A stretch of 22,742 nucleotides of DNA from Streptococcus mitis (GTDB lineage Bacteria; Bacillota; Bacilli; Lactobacillales; Streptococcaceae). Under the pieces are notes generated by a model. That model was given only the letters and a program-made list of their open reading frames with translations, was not told the origin of the DNA and made no database searches. The stretch covers positions 1-22,742 of the forward strand of contig NZ_JPFU01000001.1 of assembly GCF_000722695.1 (NCBI RefSeq), read 5' to 3'. The translations under genes were made by a program, and so were the position numbers. Below are positions 1 to 8,563 of this stretch, piece by piece. Numbering within the stretch: position 1 is the stretch's first letter; each line of letters opens with the position of its first letter.

Positions 1-1
1 G

Positions 2-508
2 ACAATTGTAGCCATCAATCAAAGGCGGTGGGAAATTGAAGAGAGTTTTCGTATCATGAAGCAGGAACTACGAGCCAGACCAGTTTATCTCAGCCGTTCA
101 GATAGGATTCAAGCACATTTCACTATTTGTTTCCTAGCACTAATGATTTATCGTCTCTTGGAAAAACAAATAGGAGAAACAGTCACCTGTTCAGAACTCA
201 TCCAAACCTTACGCAATTATAAGTTCAAACATCTTTATGGAGTAGGATATCTTCCAACTTACACCAGAACAACTATCACGGATCAACTCCACCAAGCATT
301 TGGCTTCCAAACTGATTTTGAGATTATAAGCGAAAAAAATATGAAAAAATTTTTAAAAAACCAAATCTCGATAAAAAGTACGCATTTTTTTAAAAGAGAA
401 AAAGAGCTCCGAAAAGCTGTTATAGCAGCATTTAGGGGCTCTTTGTTTTCAAAAAACTGTCAAAGATGGGATTATATCAATTTCTTACTAATTGTCAATC
501 ACTTTTGA
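2..508 (+). CDS. IS1634/IS4-type transposase, C-terminal part (cut by window edge)
   Basis: This open frame enters from the left edge without a start. It reads RRWEIEESFRIMK near its beginning, then RPVYLSRSDRIQAHFTICFL. That is the region around the last catalytic acidic residue (E of the WEIEESF motif) in DDE transposases of the IS4/IS1634 type. The family-like part continues through GYLPTYTRTTITDQLHQAFGF and probably ends near nt 355. The following residues to the TGA at 506-508 are low-complexity and then read through a terminator hairpin, so the natural stop has probably been lost or the 3' end of the element is truncated. It converges on comE and overlaps its last codons (499-508). The family assignment is from motif recognition; whether the full transposase is intact cannot be seen here. 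Confidence 0.75.
   Translation, partial: TIVAINQRRWEIEESFRIMKQELRARPVYLSRSDRIQAHFTICFLALMIYRLLEKQIGETVTCSELIQTLRNYKFKHLYGVGYLPTYTRTTITDQLHQAFGFQTDFEIISEKNMKKFLKNQISIKSTHFFKREKELRKAVIAAFRGSLFSKNCQRWDYINFLLIVNHF
401..444 (-). terminator. comE terminator, probably bidirectional
   Basis: A 10-bp stem pairs AAAGAGCTCC (401-410) with GGGGCTCTTT (435-444), with one G-U pair, and has a smaller inner stem GCTG/CAGC. On the minus strand the hairpin is followed by a T-rich run (TTCTCTTTT), as expected for the end of comCDE transcription. On the plus strand TTTGTTTTC follows, so it could also stop the transposase transcript. Confidence 0.7.
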
Positions 509-1251
509 GATTTTTTCTCTAAAATATCTTTTAACTTTCTAATTTTTAACCTTGAAATAGGACAGCGATGGTCTTCATAGAAAACAACTTCTAGATTCTT
601 TCGGTCAATTTCTCTAATATTGCCTATATTTACCAAAAATGACTTATGAGGAGAATAAAATCGTTGGGTATGTTTATCCTTTTCCTGAATATCTGTCATG
701 GTACCGTAAAATTCTTTGGCAAAATTCTTACCAATAATACGCAATTTATGAGAAACACCTGTCGTCTCAATATACAAAATATCATGGTAAGGAATTTTTA
801 AATCATTTCCCTTGTAATTGTAATCAAAATAATCTACCACATCTTCATTTTCAAGTAACATACTCTTCGTGTAGAAGATATTTTGCTCAATTCTCTTCTT
901 AAACATCTCATCATTGATATCCTTATCAACAAAATCTAGGGCTGATACCTGATATTTATAGGTCAAAGTCGCAAACTCTGATCGACTAGTGATAAAGACG
1001 ATAATAGCGTAAGGATTGTAATGACGAATGAGCTGAGCCACTTCAAATCCCTTTTTCTCAATTCCATGAATATCGATATCTAGGAAATAAAGCTGGTTTA
1101 CTTCATCATTTTCAATGTATTCTTCAAATTCACGGACTTTTCCTGTTGTCTTGTATGATATTGGAATATTGGATTCTTTCGAAATTTCATCCAATATTCT
1201 CTCTAGTCTCACTTGATGTTCAATAACATCTTCTAAAATTAAAACTTTCAT
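499..1251 (-). CDS. comE: ComE, competence response regulator
   Basis: Cytoplasmic response regulator of 250 aa that, when phosphorylated by ComD, activates early competence genes (comCDE, comX and others). An N-terminal receiver domain covers about residues 1-125, with acidic residues E7/D8 and the phosphoacceptor D58 in LYFLDIDIHG. A C-terminal LytTR DNA-binding domain covers about 145-245 (IPYHDILYIETTG, FYSPHKSFLVNIGNI). Length and sequence match the pneumococcal protein. The start ATG overlaps the comD stop by 4 nt (ATGA), indicating translational coupling. The 3' end overlaps the convergent transposase frame and is followed by a hairpin at 401-444. Confidence 0.96.
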   Translation of the reverse strand: MKVLILEDVIEHQVRLERILDEISKESNIPISYKTTGKVREFEEYIENDEVNQLYFLDIDIHGIEKKGFEVAQLIRHYNPYAIIVFITSRSEFATLTYKYQVSALDFVDKDINDEMFKKRIEQNIFYTKSMLLENEDVVDYFDYNYKGNDLKIPYHDILYIETTGVSHKLRIIGKNFAKEFYGTMTDIQEKDKHTQRFYSPHKSFLVNIGNIREIDRKNLEVVFYEDHRCPISRLKIRKLKDILEKKSQK

Positions 1252-2573
1252 TCAAATTCCCTCTTAAATCTAATAATTTGTCTAAATGTACTGCCTTCCA
1301 TCTCTGTTTCTAAAATAATATTGTTGTACTTATCTAGTAGTTCTTTCACATTATTTAATCCGACTCCTCGATTTCTTCCCTTAGTAGAGAATCCTAAAGC
1401 AAATAGATCTCCTGAAGGAGTCATCGTCATTTTGCATGAATTCTGAATCACAATAACTGTTTCAGTTTCCATCTTAATAACTGCTACTTCCATCTGCTTT
1501 TTATAGCTATCAGCCGATCCTTCGACAGCATTGTTCAATAAAACGCTCATGATACGAACCAAATCCAATAGTTCAATTGGGAGCTTAGTAATCGTATCTT
1601 TTACTTCCAGTGTAAACTCTACACCATTATTTCGAGCATAGACAATGGACTGAGCAACTAAACTTCGTAAAGCTGAATCTTCTATGTTGTTCAAATCAAA
1701 GTAAGTGTACTTATCTGAACGCAGTTTATGATTGGCTTTGACCAAAACTTCATTGTAAATTCTGTCAATTTCCTGTAAATCACCACTGTCAATTGCCATC
1801 TGCATACTGACAAGCATCCCAGCATAATCATGTCGAAAACCACGGATTTCATTATACAAGCCAACAATTTCGTCTGTATAATTCTGTAAATGTTTCTGTT
1901 CAAATTTCTTCTGCTTCAAAGCAATCTCTTTTTCTATTTGTTCTTTATGCGAATTCATTGCAAAGAAGGTCAAAAGGAGAGAAATAAAGACAATAGATGA
2001 CAAAATACTTCCAAAACTATTCAAATGTTTAATCGTACTTACCATATCTGAAACGAAAGATACAATATGGAGCAGTAGTAAAGCAAAAAATACTTTTTTC
2101 AAGAAAGGATAGAGGTAGTCTTTGTCAAAATAGGATAGTTCCAAATGGAAATAATGAATGATTTTTAAGACAACAAAATAGGTCAACACCGTTACAACGA
2201 AAAAGAATGAGTCATGATATTGTGAAACAAAGTTATCTCCTGTTATAGAGGAGAAAGTTACGGACAGAAAGTTATGAGTGCTCTCATATAAAAGAGATAG
2301 TAGTAAACTTAGGAATAGTCCTCTATCCCTCTCATACTGTTTAATCCATCGAAAATAGGAATATAAGCCCAAAGGAAATAAAAATCTTTCAATCACTATT
2401 TCATCTAAATATAGAAGATAAAAGGAAAGTTCAAGTACTGCTTCTACTAGTAATGTATAGATACCAAAAAAATATAGTTCCTTTGATTTTATTTGACCTT
2501 TACAAATTAAACGGTAACTGTGACTAATAATTAAAAAATGACCAATAACTGTCCCAAATCCAAATAAATTCAT
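1248..2573 (-). CDS. comD: ComD, competence pheromone receptor histidine kinase
   Basis: Membrane sensor kinase of 441 aa (HPK10 type) that binds the competence-stimulating peptide and phosphorylates ComE. Residues 1 to about 205 are a series of hydrophobic membrane segments, which determine pheromone specificity in this family. A coiled linker (about 208-235) leads to the phosphoacceptor His248 in RGFRHDYAGM. The ATP-binding domain has an N box with NNAVEGS (347-353) and a G box GVGLNNV (403-409). The start lies 20 nt after the comC stop, with GGGGAAAG as ribosome-binding site. No frameshift is visible. Confidence 0.96.
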   Translation of the reverse strand: MNLFGFGTVIGHFLIISHSYRLICKGQIKSKELYFFGIYTLLVEAVLELSFYLLYLDEIVIERFLFPLGLYSYFRWIKQYERDRGLFLSLLLSLLYESTHNFLSVTFSSITGDNFVSQYHDSFFFVVTVLTYFVVLKIIHYFHLELSYFDKDYLYPFLKKVFFALLLLHIVSFVSDMVSTIKHLNSFGSILSSIVFISLLLTFFAMNSHKEQIEKEIALKQKKFEQKHLQNYTDEIVGLYNEIRGFRHDYAGMLVSMQMAIDSGDLQEIDRIYNEVLVKANHKLRSDKYTYFDLNNIEDSALRSLVAQSIVYARNNGVEFTLEVKDTITKLPIELLDLVRIMSVLLNNAVEGSADSYKKQMEVAVIKMETETVIVIQNSCKMTMTPSGDLFALGFSTKGRNRGVGLNNVKELLDKYNNIILETEMEGSTFRQIIRFKREFE

Positions 2574-2593
2574 TACTCTTTCCCCTTATTTTA

Positions 2594-2719
2594 TTACTTT
2601 TTTCTTGGGAAAATAAAATCACGGAGGATTTTTGGCAGTCTCATCTCCCCACCTTTAATCTCCTGCAAGTCTTTTTCCTTCAAGGCTACAAACTGTTCCA
2701 ATTTAACTGTGTTTTTCAT
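2594..2719 (-). CDS. comC: ComC, competence-stimulating peptide precursor
   Basis: Encodes a 41-aa pheromone precursor. A 24-residue double-glycine leader ([20 protein letters not shown] then IKGG) is cleaved after GG during export, by the ComAB transporter in relatives, to release the 17-residue peptide [17 protein letters not shown]. The peptide has the usual N-terminal E, R at position 3 and a basic C-terminal tail. It is of the pneumococcal/mitis EMR type but differs from the common CSP-1 and CSP-2, as I recall them, in the middle and near the end. It begins the comCDE operon: GAGGAG lies upstream of the ATG, and a -10 element and ComE repeat lie further upstream. It was identified by translating the stretch before comD. 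Confidence 0.95.
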   Translation of the reverse strand: MKNTVKLEQFVALKEKDLQEIKGGEMRLPKILRDFIFPRKK

Positions 2720-2768
2720 AATAAAATCTCCTCAATGTTTTTTTCTTGTAAGCTAACTTACAAAAACC

Positions 2769-2774
2769 ATTATA
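2769..2774 (-). promoter_or_regulatory. comC promoter -10 element
   Basis: TATAAT on the minus strand, 49 nt upstream of the comC start, with no good -35. Activator dependence is expected: the proximal ComE half-site ends 31 nt upstream. The leader between it and comC contains a short hairpin, TTGTAAG/CTTACAA (about 2745-2763). Confidence 0.8.
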
Positions 2775-2805
2775 CAAAATGGAATTTCATTTTAGATAAA
2801 ATTCT

Positions 2806-2835
2806 CTCAACTGTCATTTTTTTCTCCCCAAGTGT
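2806..2835 (-). promoter_or_regulatory. ComE-binding direct repeat of comCDE
   Basis: On the minus strand the half-sites are ACACTTGGG (2835-2827) and ACAGTTGAG (2814-2806), separated by exactly 12 nt. This is the known ComE-box layout (aCAnTTcaG-N12-aCAnTTgAG). The spacing to the comC -10 is the usual one for this regulon. Confidence 0.9.
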
Positions 2836-2844
2836 ACTTTTTTA

Positions 2845-2873
2845 AGAAAAAAGCCGGGAAAATTCCCAGCTTT
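2845..2873 (-). terminator. tRNA-Arg terminator upstream of comC
   Basis: Minus-strand hairpin with an 11-bp stem, AAAGCTGGGAA / TTCCCGGCTTT (one T-G pair), loop TT and a T run (TTTTTTCTT). It ends the tRNA-Arg transcript only about 10 nt before the distal ComE half-site. In pneumococcus, read-through of the equivalent terminator is known to set basal comCDE expression. Confidence 0.88.
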
Positions 2874-2883
2874 GCTACTATAT

Positions 2884-2957
2884 TGATCCCAGCAGGATTC
2901 GAACCTGCGACCGTTCGCTTAGAAGGCGAATGCTCTATCCAGCTGAGCTATGAGACC
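2884..2957 (-). tRNA. tRNA-Arg (anticodon UCU)
   Basis: A complete 74-nt cloverleaf can be folded by eye. The acceptor is GGTCTCA/TGGGATC with discriminator A, the D-arm is AGCTCAGCTGGATAGAGCA, the anticodon stem-loop is TTCGC-CTTCTAA-GCGAA with anticodon TCT, and the T-arm is GCAGG-TTCGAAT-CCTGC. The 3' CCA is not encoded. It lies between rlmH and comC on the same strand, with its own promoter and terminator. Confidence 0.96.
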
Positions 2958-2967
2958 TAACACAATT

Positions 2968-2996
2968 ATTCTACCAAAAATTCAATTAAAAGTCAA
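2968..2996 (-). promoter_or_regulatory. tRNA-Arg promoter
   Basis: Minus strand: TTGACT (2996-2991), a 17-nt spacer and TAGAAT (2973-2968) with an upstream TGG giving an extended -10. The start point would fall a few bases before the mature tRNA 5' end at 2957. It lies immediately downstream of the rlmH stop. Confidence 0.85.
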
Positions 2997-3000
2997 TTTT

Positions 3001-3480
3001 CTATTTATGATAGGGCGATCCCTGCTGAATCGTAAAAGCGCGATAAATTTGTTCAACAAGAACTAGTCTCATTAACTGATGGGGCAAAGTTAGACGACCA
3101 AAACTAACAGAAAGATTAGCTCTCTTTTTTACATCCTGTGCTAATCCCAGACTCCCTCCAATAATAAATGTAAGAGTAGAAAATCCTTTTATAGAAGCTT
3201 CTTCTAACTGCTTACTAAATTCTTCTGAAGAGAAAGTTTTCCCTTCGATAGCTAACACAATAACAAAATCACGGTCGCCAACTTTTGATAAAATTCTCTG
3301 ACCTTCTATTTCTAAAATCTTTTGATTTTCTGACTCACTGGCCTTATCTGGTGTTTTTTCATCTGCCAGCTCAATCATTTCAAGCTTAGCAAATCGAGAA
3401 ATTCGTTTTGAATACTCTGAGATACCATCTTTTAAATACTTTTCTTTCAGTTTTCCAACTGTTACAACTTTAATTTTCAT
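3001..3480 (-). CDS. rlmH: RlmH, 23S rRNA pseudouridine-1915 N3-methyltransferase
   Basis: SPOUT-class (knotted) methyltransferase of 159 aa that uses S-adenosylmethionine to methylate pseudouridine 1915 in helix 69 of 23S rRNA in assembled ribosomes. The sequence shows the family N-terminus [20 protein letters not shown], the SAM-binding knot FIIGGSLGL (105-113), [18 protein letters not shown] (132-149) and the conserved YHK C-terminus. Length is standard. It is divergent from htrA. The start has no clear Shine-Dalgarno, and a TGTTAGAAT element ends only 6 nt before the ATG, suggesting a leaderless mRNA. Confidence 0.95.
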   Translation of the reverse strand: MKIKVVTVGKLKEKYLKDGISEYSKRISRFAKLEMIELADEKTPDKASESENQKILEIEGQRILSKVGDRDFVIVLAIEGKTFSSEEFSKQLEEASIKGFSTLTFIIGGSLGLAQDVKKRANLSVSFGRLTLPHQLMRLVLVEQIYRAFTIQQGSPYHK

Positions 3481-3486
3481 GACTCT

Positions 3487-3495
3487 ATTCTAACA
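3487..3495 (-). promoter_or_regulatory. rlmH extended -10 element next to its start codon
   Basis: Minus strand TG-T-TAGAAT, then AGAGTC, then the rlmH ATG. A start 6-7 nt downstream of the -10 would coincide with the ATG. No promoter-like alternative or GGAGG was seen close upstream. Confidence 0.5.
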
Positions 3496-3516
3496 TATTC
3501 TCTATTTTTTCACATC

Positions 3517-3580
3517 TTATTCACAAAATAAAAGGTTAATTTTCACCTAGAAAACCACAGATTTTTAAAAGTTATCCACA
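3517..3580 (+). promoter_or_regulatory. DnaA boxes between rlmH and htrA
   Basis: TTATTCACA at 3517-3525 (fits TTATnCACA) and a consensus TTATCCACA at 3572-3580. Weaker relatives are AAAACCACA near 3551 and the inverted TTTTCACAG near 3590. They lie about 2 kb before the main clusters around dnaA. Confidence 0.7.
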
Positions 3581-3600
3581 ATCTGTGAAAAACTTTTGTG

Positions 3601-3617
3601 TTTAAGTTATAATTAAG
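3601..3617 (+). promoter_or_regulatory. CiaR-binding site of htrA
   Basis: TTTAAG (3601-3606), 5 nt, ATTAAG (3612-3617). This fits the CiaR direct repeat TTTAAG-N5-TTTAAG with one change. It ends 10 nt before the -10 TATACT, where an activator of htrA would sit. In pneumococcus htrA is a known CiaRH target. Confidence 0.75.
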
Positions 3618-3621
3618 TTAG

Positions 3622-4845
<1,224 letters not shown>

Positions 4846-4875
4846 TTGACATCTATGTAAAGAAAACTTTACATA
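4846..4875 (+). promoter_or_regulatory. Palindrome overlapping a possible parB promoter
   Basis: A perfect inverted repeat TATGTAAAG (4854-4862), AAAA, CTTTACATA (4867-4875) lies between htrA and parB. TTGACA starts at 4846, and at 17 or 18 nt spacing a weak -10 (TTACAT or TACATA) falls inside the right arm, so the palindrome could be an operator. There is no T run after it, so an ordinary terminator is less likely. Confidence 0.45.
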
Positions 4876-4902
4876 AGAGAAAAGATGTGTTAGTGTAGAA
4901 TC

Positions 4903-5661
4903 ATGGAAAAATTTGAAATAATTTCTATCACAGATATACAAAAAAATCCCTATCAACCTCGAAAAGAATTTGATAGAGAAAAACTAGATGAACTAGCACA
5001 GTCTATCAAAGAAAATGGGGTCATTCAACCGATTATTGTTCGTCAATCTCCTGTGATTGGTTATGAAATCCTTGCAGGAGAGAGACGCTATCGTGCTTCA
5101 CTTTTAGCTGGTCTAAGGTCTATCCCAGCTGTTGTTAAACAACTTTCAGACCAAGAGATGATGGTCCAGTCCATCATTGAAAATTTACAGAGAGAAAATT
5201 TGAATCCAATAGAAGAAGCACGCGCCTATGAATCTCTTGTAGAGAAAGGATTTACCCATGCTGAAATTGCAGATAAAATGGGCAAGTCTCGTCCTTATAT
5301 CAGCAACTCCATTCGTTTGCTTTCCTTGCCAGAACAAATCCTCTCAGAAGTAGAAAATGGCAAACTATCACAAGCCCATGCACGTTCTCTAGTTGGGTTG
5401 AATAAGGAACAACAAGACTATTTCTTTCAACGAATTATGGAGGAAGATATTTCTGTAAGGAAGTTAGAAGCTCTTCTGACAGAGAAAAAACAAAAGAAAC
5501 TGCAAAAAAATGATCATTTCATACAGAATGAAGAAGAGCAGTTAAAAAAACTACTCGGATTAGATGTAGAAATCAAACTGTCTAAAAAAGATAGTGGAAA
5601 AATCATTATTGCTTTCTCAAACCAAGAAGAATACAGTAGAATTATCAACAGCCTGAAATAA
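4903..5661 (+). CDS. parB: ParB, chromosome-partitioning protein (Spo0J family)
   Basis: Nucleoid-associated protein of 252 aa that binds parS sites, spreads as a CTP-dependent clamp and loads SMC near the origin. It shows NPYQPRKEFD (15-24), the CTP-binding GERRYRA box (59-65), ENLQREN (93-99), a helix-turn-helix HAEIADKMGKSRPYISNSIR (119-138) and a C-terminal dimerisation region. No parA partner is visible in the window; streptococci are known to lack a classical one. The Shine-Dalgarno is weak (start chosen by family N-terminus). The stop codon lies inside the loop of its terminator hairpin. It directly precedes the origin. Confidence 0.94.
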   Translation: MEKFEIISITDIQKNPYQPRKEFDREKLDELAQSIKENGVIQPIIVRQSPVIGYEILAGERRYRASLLAGLRSIPAVVKQLSDQEMMVQSIIENLQRENLNPIEEARAYESLVEKGFTHAEIADKMGKSRPYISNSIRLLSLPEQILSEVENGKLSQAHARSLVGLNKEQQDYFFQRIMEEDISVRKLEALLTEKKQKKLQKNDHFIQNEEEQLKKLLGLDVEIKLSKKDSGKIIIAFSNQEEYSRIINSLK

Positions 5662-5680
5662 GGCTGTTCTTTTATTTTTT
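5647..5680 (+). terminator. parB terminator
   Basis: Stem AACAGCCT (5647-5654) / AGGCTGTT (5661-5668) with the parB TAA in the loop, followed by CTTTTATTTTTTT. It separates htrA-parB transcription from the origin. Confidence 0.85.
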
Positions 5681-5692
5681 TATCTCACAAGG

Positions 5693-5828
5693 TTATCCAC
5701 TATTTTTTTCAATAAAAAGCTTAATAAATCAATAGTTTCTGATTTTATCCCCAGCCTGTGGATAAAACTTGATAACATTGTGGATTATTTCCCACAGCTT
5801 GTGGAAAATTCTTGCTATCTGTGGTAAA
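5693..5828 (+). other. oriC: Replication origin, upstream DnaA-box cluster (oriC part 1)
   Basis: Between parB and dnaA are TTATCCACT (5693), TTATCCCCA (5745) and, on the opposite strand, boxes reading TGTGGATAA (5757), TGTGGATTA (5779), TGTGGAAAA (5800) and TGTGGTAAA (5820). This density of DnaA-box-like 9-mers in AT-rich DNA directly before dnaA is typical of Firmicute origins. The strongest match to TTATCCACA is the inverted box at 5757-5765. Confidence 0.9.
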
Positions 5829-5830
5829 AT
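5822..5830 (+). promoter_or_regulatory. dnaA promoter (extended -10)
   Basis: TG-G-TAAAAT at 5822-5830, about 44 nt before the dnaA start. It overlaps the last DnaA-box-like 9-mer (5820-5828), so DnaA bound there would compete with RNA polymerase. Confidence 0.65.
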
Positions 5831-5873
5831 AAATCTAGCATTAAACTTTTAAATAGTAAAGGAGGAGAAAGGA

Positions 5874-7235
5874 TTGAAAGAAAAACAATTTTGGAATCGT
5901 ATATTAGAATTTGCTCAAGAAAGACTGACTCGATCCATGTATGATTTCTATGCTATTCAAGCTGAACTCATCAAGGTAGAAGAAAATGTTGCTACTATAT
6001 TTTTACCTCGATCTGAAATGGAAATGGTTTGGGAAAAACAACTAAAAGATATTATTGTAGTAGCTGGTTTTGAAATTTATGATGCTGAAATAACTCCCCA
6101 TTATATTTTCACCAAACCTCAAGACACGACTATCTCACAAGTTGAAGAAGCTACAAATTCAACTCTTTATGACTATAGTCCAAAGTTAGCATCTATTCCT
6201 TATTCGGATACTGGATTAAAAGAAAAGTATACCTTTGATAATTTTATCCAAGGGGATGGAAATGTTTGGGCTGTATCAGCTGCTTTAGCTGTCTCTGAAG
6301 ATTTGGCTCTGACCTATAATCCTCTTTTTATCTATGGAGGACCTGGGCTTGGTAAGACTCACTTATTAAACGCTATTGGAAATGAAATTCTAAAAAATAT
6401 TCCGAATGCGCGTGTCAAATACATACCTGCTGAAAGCTTTATTAATGACTTTCTTGACCACCTAAGACTTGGGGAAATGGAAAAGTTTAAAAAGACCTAC
6501 CGCAGTCTTGATCTTTTGTTAATAGATGATATCCAGTCACTTAGCGGAAAAAAAGTCGCAACTCAAGAAGAATTTTTCAATACCTTTAACGCCCTTCATG
6601 ACAAGCAAAAACAGATTGTCCTAACGAGTGATCGTAGTCCAAAACATCTAGAAGGGCTTGAGGAGAGACTTGTCACGCGCTTTAGCTGGGGCTTGACGCA
6701 AAACATCACACCACCTGACTTTGAGACACGTATTGCCATTTTACAAAGCAAAACGGAACATTTGGACTACAATTTCCAAGGTGATACTCTAGAATACCTA
6801 GCTGGGCAATTTGATTCAAATGTTCGAGATCTTGAGGGAGCCATCAACGACATCACCTTAATTGCCAGAGTAAAAAAAATCAAGGATATCACTATTGATA
6901 TTGCTGCAGAAGCCATTAGAGCTCGCAAACAGGATGTTAGCCAAATGCTCGTCATCCCAATTGACAAAATCCAAAATGAAGTTGGTAACTTTTATGGTAT
7001 CAGCGTCAAAGAAATGAAGGGAAGCAGACGCCTTCAAAATATTGTTTTGGCTCGTCAAGTAGCCATGTATTTATCTAGAGAGCTAACAGATAATAGTCTT
7101 CCAAAAATTGGTAAAGAATTTGGTGGAAAAGATCATACAACAGTCATTCATGCCCATGCAAAAATTAAATCTTTGATTGATGAAGACGATAATTTACGTT
7201 TAGAAATTGAATCAATCAAAAAGAAAATCAAATAA
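5874..7235 (+). CDS. dnaA: DnaA, chromosomal replication initiator
   Basis: AAA+ ATPase of 453 aa that binds DnaA boxes and melts the origin. Domain I (1 to about 85) mediates helicase and partner interactions. Domain III carries Walker A GGPGLGKT (155-162) and Walker B LLIDD (215-219). Domain IV at the C-terminus has the DnaA signature [12 protein letters not shown] (about 423-434). The start is TTG at 5874, preceded by a strong GGAGGAGAAAGG; the protein N-terminus then matches streptococcal DnaA (KEKQFWNRI). It is flanked on both sides by DnaA-box clusters and followed by dnaN. Confidence 0.97.
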   Translation: MKEKQFWNRILEFAQERLTRSMYDFYAIQAELIKVEENVATIFLPRSEMEMVWEKQLKDIIVVAGFEIYDAEITPHYIFTKPQDTTISQVEEATNSTLYDYSPKLASIPYSDTGLKEKYTFDNFIQGDGNVWAVSAALAVSEDLALTYNPLFIYGGPGLGKTHLLNAIGNEILKNIPNARVKYIPAESFINDFLDHLRLGEMEKFKKTYRSLDLLLIDDIQSLSGKKVATQEEFFNTFNALHDKQKQIVLTSDRSPKHLEGLEERLVTRFSWGLTQNITPPDFETRIAILQSKTEHLDYNFQGDTLEYLAGQFDSNVRDLEGAINDITLIARVKKIKDITIDIAAEAIRARKQDVSQMLVIPIDKIQNEVGNFYGISVKEMKGSRRLQNIVLARQVAMYLSRELTDNSLPKIGKEFGGKDHTTVIHAHAKIKSLIDEDDNLRLEIESIKKKIK

Positions 7236-7237
7236 CT

Positions 7238-7358
7238 TGTGGATAACTTTCGCTTTTTTATCTTTTTTATCCACATTTTTTAAACAAGCCAAAAAACTTG
7301 ATATAACTTACTTTAAGTCTGTTTTCCACAGATTTCACAGACTCTATTATTACTATTA
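7238..7358 (+). other. oriC: Replication origin, dnaA-dnaN DnaA boxes and unwinding element (oriC part 2)
   Basis: Between dnaA and dnaN lie an inverted TGTGGATAA (7238-7246), TTATCCACA (7267-7275) and TTTTCCACA (7322-7330). After the last box a run of triplets CTA TTA TTA CTA TTA (7344-7358) matches the DnaA-trio pattern (3'-[G/A]A[T/A]-5' on the opposite strand). DnaA follows such trios to load on single strands. This makes 7322-7370 the probable unwinding site. Confidence 0.85.
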
Positions 7359-7393
7359 TCCTTCTAATACTAAAAATAAATAAAGGAGAATCC

Positions 7394-8530
7394 ATGATTC
7401 ATTTTTCAATTAATAAAAATTTATTTCTACAAGCCTTAAATACTACTAAGAGAGCTATTAGTTCTAAAAATGCTATTCCTATTTTATCAACTGTCAAAAT
7501 TGACATAACCAATGAAGGTGTTACTTTAATTGGTTCAAATGGTCAAATTTCAATTGAAAATTTTATTTCTCAAAAAAATGAAGATGCTGGTTTGTTAATT
7601 ACTTCTTTAGGTTCGATCCTTCTTGAAGCTTCTTTCTTTATCAATGTTGTATCTAGTCTTCCAGATGTGACTCTTGATTTTAAAGAAATTGAACAAAATC
7701 AAATTGTTTTAACAAGTGGCAAATCAGAAATTACCCTAAAAGGAAAAGATAGCGAGCAATATCCACGAATCCAAGAAATTTCAGCTAGTACTCCTTTGGT
7801 TCTTGAAACAAAATTACTCAAGAAAATTATCAATGAAACAGCATTTGCTGCAAGTACACAAGAGAGTCGTCCAATTTTAACAGGTGTTCATTTTGTATTG
7901 AGTCAACACAAGGAGCTAAAAACAGTTGCGACAGACTCTCATCGTCTAAGCCAGAAAAAATTAACTCTTGAGAAAAATAGTGATGATTTTGATGTTGTAA
8001 TTCCTAGCCGTTCTTTACGCGAATTTTCAGCGGTATTTACAGATGATATTGAAACTGTAGAGATTTTCTTTGCCAACAATCAAATACTCTTTAGAAGTGA
8101 AAATATTAGCTTCTATACTCGTTTGTTAGAAGGTAACTATCCTGATACAGATCGCTTGATTCCAATAGACTTTAACACAACAATTACTTTTGATGTTGTA
8201 AACTTACGTCAGTCAATGGAACGTGCTCGTCTTTTATCAAGTGCGACTCAAAATGGTACTGTGAAACTTGAAATTAAAGGTGGGGTTGTTAGTGCTCATG
8301 TTCACTCTCCAGAAGTTGGTAAAGTAAACGAAGAAATCGATACTGATCAGGTGACTGGTGAAGATTTGACTATTAGTTTCAACCCAACTTACTTGATTGA
8401 TTCTCTTAAGGCTTTAAATAGCGAAAAGGTGACCATTAGTTTTATCTCAGCTGTTCGTCCATTTACTCTTGTGCCAGCAGATACTGATGAGGACTTCATG
8501 CAACTTATCACCCCAGTTCGTACAAATTAA
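7394..8530 (+). CDS. dnaN: DnaN, DNA polymerase III beta sliding clamp
   Basis: Ring-forming processivity factor of 378 aa; it tethers the replicative polymerase and also serves mismatch repair and replication control. The N-terminus MIHFSINKNLFLQALNTTKR, the middle segment AFAASTQESRPILTGVHF (about 151-168) and the C-terminal LITPVRTN are typical of streptococcal clamps, and three similar clamp domains of about 120 aa are expected. AAAGGAG precedes the start. It follows the origin and ends just before a terminator. Confidence 0.97.
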   Translation: MIHFSINKNLFLQALNTTKRAISSKNAIPILSTVKIDITNEGVTLIGSNGQISIENFISQKNEDAGLLITSLGSILLEASFFINVVSSLPDVTLDFKEIEQNQIVLTSGKSEITLKGKDSEQYPRIQEISASTPLVLETKLLKKIINETAFAASTQESRPILTGVHFVLSQHKELKTVATDSHRLSQKKLTLEKNSDDFDVVIPSRSLREFSAVFTDDIETVEIFFANNQILFRSENISFYTRLLEGNYPDTDRLIPIDFNTTITFDVVNLRQSMERARLLSSATQNGTVKLEIKGGVVSAHVHSPEVGKVNEEIDTDQVTGEDLTISFNPTYLIDSLKALNSEKVTISFISAVRPFTLVPADTDEDFMQLITPVRTN

Positions 8531-8533
8531 GTG

Positions 8534-8562
8534 AAAGAGGTTGAGCCTAGCTCGCCTCTTTT
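8534..8562 (+). terminator. dnaN terminator
   Basis: Two-part hairpin AAAGAGG-tt-GAGC-CTA-GCTC-g-CCTCTTT, followed by TT. It begins 4 nt after the dnaN stop. The promoter of the next gene starts at its foot. Confidence 0.8.
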
Positions 8563-8563
8563 A

